Position numbers and translations under genes: made by a program. From Psychromonas arctica DSM 14288 (lineage in GTDB: Bacteria; Pseudomonadota; Gammaproteobacteria; Enterobacterales; Psychromonadaceae): a stretch of 64,000 nt of DNA. Below are positions 50,187-59,653 of the stretch, one piece after another (the stretch's first letter is position 1; the number at the start of each line of letters is the position of its first letter). The stretch is taken from positions 265,868 through 329,867 of the forward strand of contig NZ_AXWP01000008.1 of the NCBI RefSeq assembly GCF_000482725.1. Direction: 5' to 3'. The notes under the pieces were generated by a model. It was not told where the DNA came from, did no database searches, and saw nothing but the letters and a program-made list of their open reading frames with translations.

Positions 50187-51608
50187 TTAAGCTGGTATAA
50201 AAGTTTCAACACCAAGCTTGTTCGCTTTTTTATTCACAATATCACTTGGTCGAATTGATTCTCGTAGATTCATTTCTGATTCTCCACGCACAAACTTACC
50301 ACGAATTGAGTTGGTATGTACTTCAGTAATTTCAACATCAACAAAACCACCGATTGAGCGATGATCGCCTTCGAAGTTTACAATACGGTTGTTTTCGGTA
50401 CGGCCGCATAATTCCATGATGTTTTTACGTGACGGACCTTCTACTAAAATACGTTGTATTGATCCTACCATACGGCGACCAATCAATTGAGAGTGCTGAT
50501 GGATTCGATCTTGTAAGATAGCTAAACGCTTTTTCTTGGTGTCTAACGTAACATCATCTGGCATATCTGCCGCTGGTGTACCAGGACGTTGGCTATAAAT
50601 AAAGCTGTAGCTAGTGTCAAAACCAATGTAGTTGATAAGATCCATGGTTTGTTGGAAGTCTTCATCGGTTTCATTTGGGAAACCAACGATGAAGTCTGAA
50701 CTGATCGTTAAATTAGGACGCACTTCTTTTAATGCGGCAATCTTTTCTTTATATTGAGCAACCGTGTGGCCACGTTTCATTAAGTTTAAAATACGATCCG
50801 CGCCTGCTTGTACTGGCAGATGTAAAAAGTCCACCAATTCAGGAGTATCACGGTAAACATCAATGATTTCATCAGTAAAATCGATTGGATTACTGGTGGT
50901 ATAACGTAAACGGTCAATACCATCAATTGAAGCAACATAACGCAATAATTCAGAAAAACTACATTCTTCACCATCGTGCATTGCACCAATGTAAGAATTT
51001 ACGTTTTGGCCTAATAAATTGATTTCACGAACGCCTTGCTCTGCCAGTTGTGCAACTTCTAATAGGATATCGTCTAACGGGCGACTAACTTCTTCGCCAC
51101 GTGTGTAAGGTACAACACAGAAAGTACAATATTTAGAACAACCTTCCATGATTGAAACAAATGCCGTTGCACCTTCTGCTTTAGGCTCTGGCATTGAATC
51201 AAACTTTTCAATTTCAGGAAAACTGACATCAACCACGTTACCTTTGTTTTCTTTTACATCTTGAATCATTTTTGGCAAACGGTGTAACGTTTGTGGGCCA
51301 AAAACAATATCTACATAAGGCGCTCGACGGCGGATCGCTTTACCTTCCTGTGAAGCAACACAACCTCCAACACCAATAATGATGCTAGGATTTTTTTCTT
51401 TTAGTTTTCTCCAACGACCAAGTTGGTGGAATACTTTTTCCTGCGCTTTCTCTCGAATAGAACAGGTATTGAGTAGGATCACGTCAGCATCTTCTGCTTC
51501 ATCAACAGAAACATATCCGTTGCTCGCATTTAAAAGGTCCGCCATCTTAGATGAATCGTACTCATTCATCTGACAACCCCAGGTTTTAACGTGTAATTTC
51601 ATGCTCAT
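50187..51608 (-). CDS. miaB: tRNA-2-methylthio-N6-dimethylallyladenosine synthase MiaB
   Basis: About 473 residues from the ATG at 51608; GTG at 51614 and ATG at 51602 are alternatives. The N-terminal cluster cysteines are in [21 protein letters not shown] and GGCVASQEG. The radical SAM motif is CSKYCTFC, and a C-terminal TRAM domain follows. It methylthiolates A37 of tRNAs reading UNN codons. First gene of the miaB-ybeZ-ybeY-corC-lnt run. Confidence 0.96.
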   Translation of the reverse strand: MSMKLHVKTWGCQMNEYDSSKMADLLNASNGYVSVDEAEDADVILLNTCSIREKAQEKVFHQLGRWRKLKEKNPSIIIGVGGCVASQEGKAIRRRAPYVDIVFGPQTLHRLPKMIQDVKENKGNVVDVSFPEIEKFDSMPEPKAEGATAFVSIMEGCSKYCTFCVVPYTRGEEVSRPLDDILLEVAQLAEQGVREINLLGQNVNSYIGAMHDGEECSFSELLRYVASIDGIDRLRYTTSNPIDFTDEIIDVYRDTPELVDFLHLPVQAGADRILNLMKRGHTVAQYKEKIAALKEVRPNLTISSDFIVGFPNETDEDFQQTMDLINYIGFDTSYSFIYSQRPGTPAADMPDDVTLDTKKKRLAILQDRIHQHSQLIGRRMVGSIQRILVEGPSRKNIMELCGRTENNRIVNFEGDHRSIGGFVDVEITEVHTNSIRGKFVRGESEMNLRESIRPSDIVNKKANKLGVETFIPA

Positions 51609-51845
51609 ATTCACTGCCTACTATGCTGACTAATTAGTGTGTTTCTTAAAACGAGGTCGCATTTTACGCACATCAAGGCAATCATGCTACTTTTTGTTTG
51701 CATGCTTTTCATTCGTTTTTCTATTTCTCTTGATAACTCTCTGTATCTTGATTTTAAGCAATTAAAAAATCAGGTTAATTTTCCCAAGGGGCATTCTTTT
51801 ACGTACAATAACCTATTAAATATCAATTCAAAAATTGAGGGTGTA

Positions 51846-53030
51846 ATGGCAAACAGAGAAATTATTATTGTTGGCGGTGGAATGGTCGGTGCTTTATCTG
51901 CATTGCTACTGGCTAAACATGGCGATACATTACACCTTATTGAAAAGTCACCGGTGCTAATGCCTGAGCAAGGTGAGCCTTTTGACCTGCGTGTTTCAGC
52001 GTTTAGCGCTCAAAGTAAACACTTACTTGAACAAGCTGGAGTTTGGGATGATATACCGCTTGACCGCTTATGTGCTTATCAAGGTTTAGAAACATGGGAA
52101 AAGGGTAGCCAAAAATTAGCTTTTTCAAGCGATGATATTGGGGCTGAGCAATTAGGCTATATCGCAGAGAACCGTTGGATCCAAGCTGTACTGTGGCAGC
52201 GCCTTAAACAGTTAGCGAATGTTCACTTCTATGAACAGACAGAAGTCGTGAATATTACCCAGCATGTCGACACTGAAAATAAAAACAGCCAGCGCATAGT
52301 GACGGTGACGCTTGCAGATCAACAGACTATTCGAGCTGATTTATTGCTGGCCTGTGATGGTGGTAACTCAGGGGTACGTAAACACTTACAACTGCCTGTG
52401 ACAAGTTGGGATTATCGCCAACATTGTTTATTGATTAATATAACCACCGATTCCGCGCAGCAAAGCGTGACTTGGCAAGAGTTTAGAGAAACAGGCCCTT
52501 GTGCTTTTTTGCCACTAGCAGGTAATAATGCAAGCTTAGTGTGGTATCACAGTCCACAGAAAATAAAGCTGCTACAAAGCTTAAATAATCAGCAGCTCAA
52601 ACAAACTATTTTAGCGGAATTTCCTAAGCTTGAATTTGATTTTGAAGTCCATAATAAAGGTGGGTTTCCACTGACTAGACGCCATGCTAAAAAATATTAT
52701 CAAGGCAGTGTGGTGTTGGTCGGGGATGCAGCTCATACTATTAATCCATTAGCAGGACAGGGCGTTAATTTAGGTTTCAAAGATGTGCAATGTCTTGTGG
52801 AACTGCTCACTCAATGTAGCGATTTATCGATTCCAGAAATATTAAAACGTTATCAATGCCAGCGTCGACCTGCCAACTTATTAATGCAAACAGGCATGGA
52901 TGTGTTTTATAAAGTCAGTAAGTCCGATGACCCATTGATTCGTATCATAAGAAAAAGCTTTTTAGGCGTAGCCCAACAATCGGGACAAATTAAAAATAGA
53001 GTGATGCGTTATGCGATGGGTATTAATTAA
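51846..53030 (+). CDS. ubiF: Ubiquinone-pathway FAD hydroxylase UbiF
   Basis: 394 residues from the ATG at 51846, which has a gaggg ribosome site and begins MANREIIIVGGGMVG; the longer upstream frame has no such support. FAD motifs are GGGMVGALSALLLAKHG and GDAAHTINPLAGQGVNLG. UbiH/COQ6 family flavoprotein. Divergent placement from miaB is the E. coli ubiF position, so C6 hydroxylation in ubiquinone synthesis is the best call; UbiH or UbiI are less likely. Confidence 0.88.
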   Translation: MANREIIIVGGGMVGALSALLLAKHGDTLHLIEKSPVLMPEQGEPFDLRVSAFSAQSKHLLEQAGVWDDIPLDRLCAYQGLETWEKGSQKLAFSSDDIGAEQLGYIAENRWIQAVLWQRLKQLANVHFYEQTEVVNITQHVDTENKNSQRIVTVTLADQQTIRADLLLACDGGNSGVRKHLQLPVTSWDYRQHCLLINITTDSAQQSVTWQEFRETGPCAFLPLAGNNASLVWYHSPQKIKLLQSLNNQQLKQTILAEFPKLEFDFEVHNKGGFPLTRRHAKKYYQGSVVLVGDAAHTINPLAGQGVNLGFKDVQCLVELLTQCSDLSIPEILKRYQCQRRPANLLMQTGMDVFYKVSKSDDPLIRIIRKSFLGVAQQSGQIKNRVMRYAMGIN

Positions 53031-53037
53031 GCAATAT

Positions 53038-53116
53038 AAAAAAAGCCGCTAACTGTTAATAAAAGAGCAAAAGCGGCTTTTTTATTAACAGTTAGCGTAT
53101 TTTGTCGCTAACTGTT
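53038..53116. terminator. Overlapping alternative hairpins between convergent ubiF and maeA
   Basis: Hairpin A: agccgct arm at about 53041-53050 with agcggctttttt (53072-53083), a normal terminator for ubiF. Hairpin B: an 18-bp perfect stem, 53047-53064 with 53080-53097, which shares strands with A. A third copy of cgctaactgtt at 53106-53116 can also pair with 53087-53097. Only some can form at once, so both strands may use this block as terminator. Confidence 0.75.
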
Positions 53117-53140
53117 CTTTCCAGAAATCGGTTGTTGTTC

Positions 53141-54823
53141 CTAGAAAGAGGTGCGGCGGTAACTACGGTATTTAGGTAGCCAGAAGTTATCTTGCAAGCG
53201 ACGTTGCATGTTTTCTTCTGTTACAGGCAAAGCTAAATCATCTGCAATGGCTTGCTTTGCAACGGCGTAAGCTATTTTTTCACTGATCTCTCTAATCACT
53301 GCCAATGGTGGTAATAGTGCACCTGGTGCTTTGTCGTAATCCATTGAAGCATCAGCTAAGGCTTGGCTGGCCGCCATTAACATATTGTCACTGATCCCTC
53401 TTGCTCGTGAGGCTAATACTCCTAAACCAATACCTGGGAAAATATAGCTGTTATTACATTGCGATACTTCAAAAGATTGATCTTTAAATAGAGTATTAGG
53501 GAATGGACTGCCCGTTGCAATAATCGCTTTGCCATTACTCCAATTAGTAATATCTTGCGGTGTACCTTCAACGCGAGAAGTTGGGTTTGACAGCGGCAAT
53601 ACAATCGGATTTTCAGTATTCGCACATAAGCTTTCAATAATGCTTTGCGTAAATAAACCTGTTTGACCACTAACACCAAATAACACGGTTATCTTCGCTT
53701 GTTTAACCACTTGCTCTAACCCTAACGGTTGGCTGTGATCCCAGTTTTCGATATCAGCTGCCTTTTGTACTAAAGACGTTTGGAAACTTTGTAAATCAGT
53801 CATGTTATCCGTTAATAAACCATAACGATCAACCATAAATACACGCTTACGAGCTTGCTCTTCAGTCAAACCTTCACGTTGCATTTGTCTAATAATATGC
53901 TCTGCTATACCACAACCTGCAGAGCCAGCGCCTAAAAATGCAATATTTTGTTGGCTAAGCTTTTGCTTTTTATTTAAACAAGCCGCTATCAGCGTACCTA
54001 CGGATACGGCTGCAGTGCCTTGAATATCATCATTGAAACAACACAGTTGATCGCGGTATTTGTTTAATAATGGTGTTGCATTGGTTTGTGCAAAATCTTC
54101 AAATTGTAATAACACTTCTGGCCAACGACGTTTCACCGCTTGAATAAATAAATCTACAAATTCATTGTACTCTTCGCCTGTGATGCGAGGGTTACGCCAC
54201 CCCATGTACATTGGGTCATTAATTAGTTGGCTATTATTAGTACCTACATCTAATAAAATAGGTAAGCAATGCGCCGGGCTAATCCCACCACAAGCTGTGT
54301 ATAAAGCAAGTTTACCAATTGGGATCCCCATGCCCCCGATGCCTTGATCGCCTAAACCTAAAATGCGTTCGCCATCGGTCACTACAATCACTTTTACATT
54401 TTGTTTAGTGGCATTCTGTAACATATCATCAATTTTATGACGTTCAGGGTAAGAGATGAATAGACCACGTTTACGACGGTATATTTTAGAAAACTTCTCA
54501 CAAGCTTGTCCCACCGTTGGTGTATAAATCAACGGCATTACTTCTTCGATATGTTGCTCGATGAGGTGATGAAATAAAGTTTCATTTGTATCTTGGATGT
54601 TTCGTAGATAGATATGTTTATCAAGATCGCTTTTAAATGAAGACAGTTGCTGATATGCACGAAATGATTGCTCTTCAATCGTTTCAATCGTATGAGGTAA
54701 TAAACCTGTTAAATTAAAATTATCGCGTTCATCGGAGGAGAAAGCACTGCCTTTATTTAATAGTGGGGTTTCTAATAGTGCAGGCCCTGCAAAGGGAATA
54801 TATAAAGGACGTTTGAGTGGCAT
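53141..54823 (-). CDS. maeA: NAD-dependent malic enzyme
   Basis: 560 residues (E. coli MaeA 565). Malic motifs: the [18 protein letters not shown] segment, [28 protein letters not shown], the acidic metal site [12 protein letters not shown], and the NAD fold [13 protein letters not shown]. It decarboxylates malate to pyruvate, a gluconeogenic and anaplerotic link to the PDH and pyruvate kinase genes. Single gene downstream of a LysR gene on the same strand (211 bp apart). Confidence 0.95.
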   Translation of the reverse strand: MPLKRPLYIPFAGPALLETPLLNKGSAFSSDERDNFNLTGLLPHTIETIEEQSFRAYQQLSSFKSDLDKHIYLRNIQDTNETLFHHLIEQHIEEVMPLIYTPTVGQACEKFSKIYRRKRGLFISYPERHKIDDMLQNATKQNVKVIVVTDGERILGLGDQGIGGMGIPIGKLALYTACGGISPAHCLPILLDVGTNNSQLINDPMYMGWRNPRITGEEYNEFVDLFIQAVKRRWPEVLLQFEDFAQTNATPLLNKYRDQLCCFNDDIQGTAAVSVGTLIAACLNKKQKLSQQNIAFLGAGSAGCGIAEHIIRQMQREGLTEEQARKRVFMVDRYGLLTDNMTDLQSFQTSLVQKAADIENWDHSQPLGLEQVVKQAKITVLFGVSGQTGLFTQSIIESLCANTENPIVLPLSNPTSRVEGTPQDITNWSNGKAIIATGSPFPNTLFKDQSFEVSQCNNSYIFPGIGLGVLASRARGISDNMLMAASQALADASMDYDKAPGALLPPLAVIREISEKIAYAVAKQAIADDLALPVTEENMQRRLQDNFWLPKYRSYRRTSF

Positions 54824-55034
54824 AATAAAATCTTCTTAGTGAATAAAAGTATGTCTTAATACATACCGATAATTAATTGTATAGGAATTCAACGAAGATC
54901 GGCTTAAAGATGTTAAATTTTTGTTAACGAGCTGGGATCTGTTGTTCTTTGTGCTTAACTTTTGTTGTACAAAATAGTATCAAAAGATCAACGTGCCTAA
55001 AACAAAAACGTTCAAATAATATCCGAATTAGCAC

Positions 55035-55943
55035 CTAGTTCAGCCCCTGTTGACCTTTTTTAAAGTAATTCTTCAGGTAATCGATTAATAACCGCAATTT
55101 TTTAGATTCAGCGGCGCCCGGTGGGAACACTGCATATACTTCAATATCATTAAATTGATACTCAGAGAGTAACTGAATTAGGCGTCCAGACTTTATTTTA
55201 GGCAGTGCATCATAACTTGGAATGCGTCCTAAACCATGACCTCCTTCAACAAAGGCCGTGCGTGCTGCGGCATTATTGGTACTGATATTTCCTTTTAATT
55301 TGACGCTGTAGGAGCGGCTGCCTTTTTTCAGCTCTAACGTAGTAGGCGCCAGTTTATAAAGGATCCATTGATGTGCCGTTAATTGAGCAGGAGTTGTTGG
55401 GCGGCCATATTTTTGTAAATATTCAGGCGCAGCGCACAAGCAGGTATTCAACGTTGATAGTTTAGTCGCCTGTAAACCAGAGTCAGCTAATTCTGCACCA
55501 CGGATTGCAATATCAAAACCTTCTTTGATAATATTTACTACTTCATCGCTAAGGTTTACATCTAGTTGAATATTAGGATAAAGCTTCGCAAAAGCGTTCA
55601 AGGCGGGCACGATGGCATGTAATCCAACATTCATAGGGCAGGTTATTTTAATTAACCCCGTTGGGTTGTTCTTTAAGTTCTCTATCTGCTGGTTTGCTGC
55701 TAAAGCTTGTTCGACAATCACTTTACAACGTTGGTAATATTCGCTGCCAGCTTCCGTTAATGCAATGCTTCGAGTTGAGCGATTGAGCAGTTTAATACCT
55801 AATTGGCTTTCTAGTTTTTTAATATGGTAGCTAACCACGGCGCGTGACAATCCAATATGTTTTGCAGCTGCACTCAAACTACCTTGTTCAATAACTTGGG
55901 CAAACACCACCATGCTTTTTAATTGTTCAAATGACAGTTCCAC
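55035..55943 (-). CDS. LysR-type transcriptional regulator
   Basis: 302 residues with a GTG start behind an agaggt site. Helix-turn-helix at about 6-65 (GSLSAAAKHIGLSRAVVSYHIKKLE) and a substrate-binding domain (about 92-295). The CrgA-like subgroup (SNAQ-like IALTEAGSEYYQRC) often senses electrophiles or aromatics. It is divergent from the DJ-1 gene at 56240, so that gene is its likeliest target; maeA downstream is a second option. Confidence 0.85.
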   Translation of the reverse strand: MELSFEQLKSMVVFAQVIEQGSLSAAAKHIGLSRAVVSYHIKKLESQLGIKLLNRSTRSIALTEAGSEYYQRCKVIVEQALAANQQIENLKNNPTGLIKITCPMNVGLHAIVPALNAFAKLYPNIQLDVNLSDEVVNIIKEGFDIAIRGAELADSGLQATKLSTLNTCLCAAPEYLQKYGRPTTPAQLTAHQWILYKLAPTTLELKKGSRSYSVKLKGNISTNNAAARTAFVEGGHGLGRIPSYDALPKIKSGRLIQLLSEYQFNDIEVYAVFPPGAAESKKLRLLIDYLKNYFKKGQQGLN

Positions 55944-56033
55944 TGTGACCTCTTTTTGTCGTTTATTGATGTTGGTTAGAGCTGTGTATTAACCTCCACT
56001 TAAATTTCAATCTAATAGACAGATAGTAAAAAA

Positions 56034-56041
56034 GGGGGGGG
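56034..56041. repeat. G8 homopolymer tract
   Basis: Eight G directly after six A, in the gap between the divergent LysR and DJ-1 genes, in otherwise AT-rich DNA. Such tracts can slip in length; any effect on promoter spacing is speculation. Confidence 0.6.
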
Positions 56042-56239
56042 TCTTTCGTCGATGACCCAATATTACTTATTCACAAGCAAAATCCCTCTAGTGCATGTTC
56101 ATCTGATTTTTAATTGTATCAACTATTGAAACAATGTTGTTGATAAAGTATGCATTGTTCAATTTTGTATAAGGTTTATACTTTCTCAATCAGCTAATAA
56201 CTAGCTATTAAACACTCTCTCAACATTAAGGGCATTATC

Positions 56240-56926
56240 ATGAGTAAGAAAATATTAATGGTTCTAACATCACATGACAAACTAGGCGATACAGGTAATA
56301 AAACAGGCTTTTGGGTTGAAGAGTTTGCTGCCCCTTATTACGTTTTTAAAGATGCTGGACTAGATATTACATTAGCATCACCGTTAGGCGGACAACCACC
56401 AATCGATCCATCAAGTGAAATGGATGATTTTGTTACCGAAGCTACTAAACGTTTTGACGAAGACGCTGAAACAAAACAACAACTAGCCAATACAGTAGCA
56501 TTATCATCAGTGAATGAAGCTGATTACGATGCAATATTCTATCCTGGTGGTCATGGCCCATTATGGGATTTAGCTACTGATGCTAAATCAATTAAATTGA
56601 TTGAAGATTTTTTAGCCGCTAATAAGCCTGTTGGCGCGGTATGTCATGCAAGTGCAGTGCTATTAGACGTTAAAGACAGTGCCGGTGAGTTTGCAGTTAA
56701 CGGTAAAGCAGTTTCTGGTTTTACTAATAGTGAAGAAGCAGCAGTTCAATTAACTGATATTGTGCCATTTTTAGTGGAAGATGAACTGATTAAACGCGGT
56801 GCAGATTACCAAAAAGTAGATGACTGGAATGCTTTTGCAGTACAAGATGGTCTGATTATTTCAGGGCAAAACCCAGCAAGTTCTGAGCTGGTAGCTAAAA
56901 AATTGTTAGCACATCTGAATGCTTAA
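56240..56926 (+). CDS. DJ-1/PfpI family protein, class I glutamine amidotransferase-like
   Basis: 228 residues, of the Hsp31-like subgroup. The nucleophile elbow is AVCHASAVLL (Cys about 136, followed by His), the conserved acid is the early Glu in KTGFWVEEFAAPYY, and FYPGGHGPLWDL is intact. Related proteins are glyoxalase III or deglycase-like, acting on methylglyoxal or its adducts; the true substrate is undetermined. Ribosome site aaggg. Divergent from the LysR gene; followed by tandem repeats and a two-way terminator. Confidence 0.88.
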   Translation: MSKKILMVLTSHDKLGDTGNKTGFWVEEFAAPYYVFKDAGLDITLASPLGGQPPIDPSSEMDDFVTEATKRFDEDAETKQQLANTVALSSVNEADYDAIFYPGGHGPLWDLATDAKSIKLIEDFLAANKPVGAVCHASAVLLDVKDSAGEFAVNGKAVSGFTNSEEAAVQLTDIVPFLVEDELIKRGADYQKVDDWNAFAVQDGLIISGQNPASSELVAKKLLAHLNA

Positions 56927-56966
56927 TGATTAAAAATTAAGTTACCGTTATTTTAAGAACCTTTAT

Positions 56967-57016
56967 TTACATAAAAAGTTTACATAAAAAGGTTACATAA
57001 AAAGTTTTCATAAAAA
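56967..57016. repeat. Degenerate tandem repeat (tttacataaaaag)
   Basis: Four units of about 12-13 bp (tttacataaaaag, tttacataaaaag, gttacataaaaag, ttttcataaaaaa) follow the DJ-1 gene. Adjacent units share bases. No coding function; likely slippage-derived. Confidence 0.6.
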
Positions 57017-57041
57017 ATTGGCATATTAAAATTGCCATATT

Positions 57042-57079
57042 AAAAAACCGCAATGAATGACCTTTATTGCGGTTTTTTT
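57042..57079. terminator. Bidirectional terminator
   Basis: A 13-bp stem (aaaaaaccgcaat at 57042-57054 with its inverse at 57066-57078). It ends in T-runs on both strands, serving the DJ-1 gene (+) and the CPXCG gene (-). Confidence 0.88.
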
Positions 57080-57108
57080 CGTTACAAGCAATGAATTCTT
57101 AATGGCTG

Positions 57109-57300
57109 CTAGTTATTGTCACTGCTCACATTAACACTTAACTCGCCGCTTTCATCATCACTAACAAAGAAGTTAATGGGTTGGCAGCAGACTTGGCAAT
57201 CTTCGATATATTCTTGATCGATATCAGAGGGGTCAAGTAGTATGGTGATGGTTTCACCACAATAGGGACAGTTGATCTCTTCTTCTTGTAGAAATGCCAT
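57109..57300 (-). CDS. CPXCG motif-containing cysteine-rich protein
   Basis: 63 residues. Two metal-binding pairs, CPYCG (about 11-15) and CQVC (about 35-38), followed by the family's QPINF and an acidic tail. It is probably a small zinc-ribbon protein; its function is unknown. Ribosome site agga lies just upstream on the minus strand. Single gene. Confidence 0.85.
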   Translation of the reverse strand: MAFLQEEEINCPYCGETITILLDPSDIDQEYIEDCQVCCQPINFFVSDDESGELSVNVSSDNN

Positions 57301-57799
57301 GTTGTATCCTTTTCTTTATGTCAATTTTACTTAATAGCAATTCCGGCGACACTACTTTCTTTTATCAGAAAAGAAAGTAGGCAAAGAAACTGACACCGTG
57401 TCACTTTCTGATCCAAGTCATCAATTGCTTTTCTAACGCACCAGTTCAAATGGCGCATTTATGTGCCAAATGAACGTAATTCTAACATCCTGTTTGGCTT
57501 TGCTAAAAGGAATTAATGACTCGGGAAAGCTCAACGGTGGACGTTGTAGCTGCATTGGGTAATGTTTTGTTTATAGCATTTTATATTTTTATTTTGAAAC
57601 CCACTTATTACATGGAAAGTGATTGTTCGGATTTATTCCTTCTTTTTGGATCGTACCGCCTTTATCACTATTATTAATCGTTATTTAGCTTTTGTGGTGA
57701 CAGGTCTTTTTTGTACCATATTGGTTGAGAAAAAGATGATAAGGCATTAATGTTCCTTTCAAAAATAAAAAACTTTTACATGCAAGGAGTGCATAGCCG
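57301..57799. other. Gene-free gap with structured repeat-like sequences
   Basis: No credible gene. It contains a perfect 12-bp stem (ctactttctttt, 57352-57363 with 57369-57380), a perfect palindrome tgacaccgtgtca (57391-57403) and an imperfect hairpin at 57445-57474. The block ctttctttt...aaaagaaagtag followed by gcaaagaaac is reminiscent of dispersed intergenic repeats of other proteobacteria. Only one copy is seen in this window. Confidence 0.5.
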
Positions 57800-58384
57800 A
57801 TGAATATTGGAATCTACATATACGATAATGCAGAGGTGCTTGATTTCTCTGGCCCATTTGAGGTGTTAAGTACCGCTAAACGTTTGTCTGGGCATGATTG
57901 GAATATCTTCCTGATTGCCGAAAAGCCGGCACTTGTGCAGGCGCGAGGTGGGCGCCCTATTCAACCACACTTTTGTTTTGATGCGCATCCCGATATCGAT
58001 GTGCTAATAATTGTTGGTGGTGTGCATACAGAGGAAGTTAAAAAAACAAATGTGATCACTTGGATAGCTGATATCGCGGCCAAATCTGAAAGGGTGCTAT
58101 CAGTGTGTACTGGTGCGTTTATTTTGGCTGAAGCGGGGTTGTTAGATGGCTTAACAGTAACTACGCACTGGCAAGATATTGATGATCTTAAGGCGGGTTA
58201 TCCGAAGTTAAAGGTAATAGACAATCAACGTTGGGTTTCTCAAGGCAAATATATTACATCGGGAGGTATTTCGGCTGGAATAGATATGAGTTTGCACTTA
58301 GTATCCGAGTTAACAACATCCTCATTGGCAGAAAAAACAGCAAGGCAAATGGAATATCATTGGCAAAAACACACATACTCTTGA
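57800..58384 (+). CDS. DJ-1/PfpI family protein (isonitrile hydratase-like)
   Basis: 194 residues. It begins MNIGIYIYDNAEVLDFSGPFEVL, the DJ-1/PfpI start shared with AraC-type GATase1 domains. The elbow is SVCTGAFILAEAG (Cys about 101), followed by LLDGLTVTTHW and SGGISAGIDMSLHLV. No DNA-binding domain follows, so it is a stand-alone enzyme-like form. It is not closely like the DJ-1 protein at 56240. Ribosome site aaggag. Role unknown. Confidence 0.83.
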   Translation: MNIGIYIYDNAEVLDFSGPFEVLSTAKRLSGHDWNIFLIAEKPALVQARGGRPIQPHFCFDAHPDIDVLIIVGGVHTEEVKKTNVITWIADIAAKSERVLSVCTGAFILAEAGLLDGLTVTTHWQDIDDLKAGYPKLKVIDNQRWVSQGKYITSGGISAGIDMSLHLVSELTTSSLAEKTARQMEYHWQKHTYS

Positions 58385-58526
58385 ATGTCATATGCTACTC
58401 GAATATTTTTGATGTGGGTATAAATAGCTTTTATTACTTTAATTCAAGCCTTAAAAAATATACGCGACATAGAATAAATGATATTGATGTCAGCCTATAT
58501 AATATTTCAACAACAGGTATTAATAA

Positions 58527-59162
58527 ATGGACATCGCAAACTATCTACCCGAACTGCTTTCTGTCACTGTGATTGCTATTTTTATGGCGATTAGCCCAGG
58601 TGCTGACTTTGTGGTGATCACGCGTAATAGTATGTTCCATGGCAGGCAGAGTGGTTTGTACTCTGCCCTAGGCATAGGCTTAGCGATTTGGATCCATGTT
58701 GCTTACTCGATTGCAGGGTTGGCGATTATTATTTCAAAATCAATCATTTTATTCTCATTGATCAAGTATTTAGGCGCGGCTTATCTTATTTATATTGGTT
58801 ATAAAACCTTCACTTCCAAAGGTAACTTGAGCGCAGAAGGACAAACGGTTGAGCCTAAGTTATCGCGTCTAGGCGCAGTCAAACTGGGTTTTATTACTAA
58901 TGCATTAAACCCTAAAACGACACTATTTTTCTTGAGTTTATTCACGCAAGTGGTTAATCCAACAACACCCGTTTGGGTGCAGCTGTTATATGGATTAATC
59001 ATCTGCTTAGCACATATTTTATGGTTTACTGTGGTGTCGTTATTTTTTAGCCATCCTGCGCTGGTGAAAAAATTTAATACACACAAGAAAAAAATTGAAA
59101 AATTAGTAGGTAGTGTCTTAATTGGTTTTGGTATAAAAGTGGCAGTAGCCAGTAGCCAGTAG
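58527..59162 (+). CDS. LysE/RhtB family amino-acid exporter
   Basis: 211 residues with six hydrophobic helices. Family landmarks are ISPGADFVVITRNSMFHGRQSGLYSALGI near 23-51 and GFITNALNPKTTLFFLSLFTQ near 131-151. It exports amino acids or homoserine lactone-like compounds; the substrate is unknown. The last residues (VAVASSQ) and the stop are read from a run of four 7-bp repeats, so repeat number sets the C terminus. Confidence 0.88.
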   Translation: MDIANYLPELLSVTVIAIFMAISPGADFVVITRNSMFHGRQSGLYSALGIGLAIWIHVAYSIAGLAIIISKSIILFSLIKYLGAAYLIYIGYKTFTSKGNLSAEGQTVEPKLSRLGAVKLGFITNALNPKTTLFFLSLFTQVVNPTTPVWVQLLYGLIICLAHILWFTVVSLFFSHPALVKKFNTHKKKIEKLVGSVLIGFGIKVAVASSQ

Positions 59163-59170
59163 CCAGTAGC
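59143..59170. repeat. Four tandem heptanucleotides (cagtagc)
   Basis: Exact 7-bp units at 59143, 59150, 59157 and 59164. They cover the last codons and stop of the LysE-type gene. Since 7 is not a multiple of 3, gain or loss of a unit changes the reading frame there. Confidence 0.9.
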
Positions 59171-59218
59171 CTTTATAAAAATAAACCTTTTATACAAATA
59201 TACAGATAAAAAAAGGGC

Positions 59219-59274
59219 ATGAGGACGACCTCATCTCTCAACATAAACTGGGGACGGCCCCAATAATGAGAGGT
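59219..59274 (+). promoter_or_regulatory. Guanidine-II (mini-ykkC) riboswitch
   Basis: Two small hairpins each capped by the class-defining ACGR loop: atgagg-ACGA-cctcat at 59219-59234 and tgggg-ACGG-cccca at 59249-59262. They lie just upstream of a sugE/gdx gene, the known target. The linker ctctca (59235-59240) is complementary to tgagag (59267-59272) at the ribosome site. Without guanidinium the site can be masked; with ligand the two hairpins dock and free it. Confidence 0.93.
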
Positions 59275-59278
59275 GAAC

Positions 59279-59596
59279 ATGAGTTGGTTTTTATTAGTGC
59301 TAGCAGGTTTGTTTGAAATTAGCTGGGCAGTTGGGTTGAAGTACACAGAAGGTTTTACAAAGTTATGGCCAAGCCTTTGGACGGTCTCTTCGTTAATTAT
59401 AAGCTTCACTTTATTGGGACTTGCCGTTAGAACCTTACCCGTCGGTACTGCTTATGGAGTGTGGGTTGGTATTGGTGCTGTGGGAACTGCTATTTTAGGT
59501 GTTGTATTATTTGGGGAGTCAGCTTCATTATTGAAATTTATCAGCCTTGCTTTTATTTGTATTGGTATTGTTGGCCTTAAAATAGCGCAAAGTTAG
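59279..59596 (+). CDS. gdx: Guanidinium exporter Gdx/SugE (SMR family)
   Basis: 105 residues from the ATG at 59279, chosen because the gagagg ribosome site fits it. Four helices; [17 protein letters not shown] holds the essential Glu13, and [19 protein letters not shown] the family signature of the SugE subtype. It exports guanidinium in exchange for protons as a dual-topology dimer. The guanidine-II riboswitch directly upstream strongly supports function. Confidence 0.95.
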   Translation: MSWFLLVLAGLFEISWAVGLKYTEGFTKLWPSLWTVSSLIISFTLLGLAVRTLPVGTAYGVWVGIGAVGTAILGVVLFGESASLLKFISLAFICIGIVGLKIAQS

Positions 59597-59653
59597 GGCG
59601 AAGTTAATGTTTTTGCATCGAGCTTTTACTGTTCATTATTGTACGGGGCATAA

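Noticed and set aside
51639..51845. N-terminal extension of UbiF with a hydrophobic segment
   Set aside because: Open by chance; the ATG at 51846 has a ribosome site and begins directly with the FAD-binding motif expected at the N terminus.
58231..58572. Plus-strand frame overlapping the end of the second DJ-1 gene and the start of the LysE-type gene
   Set aside because: Covers parts of two better genes in another frame, and its tyrosine/asparagine-rich translation has no family features.
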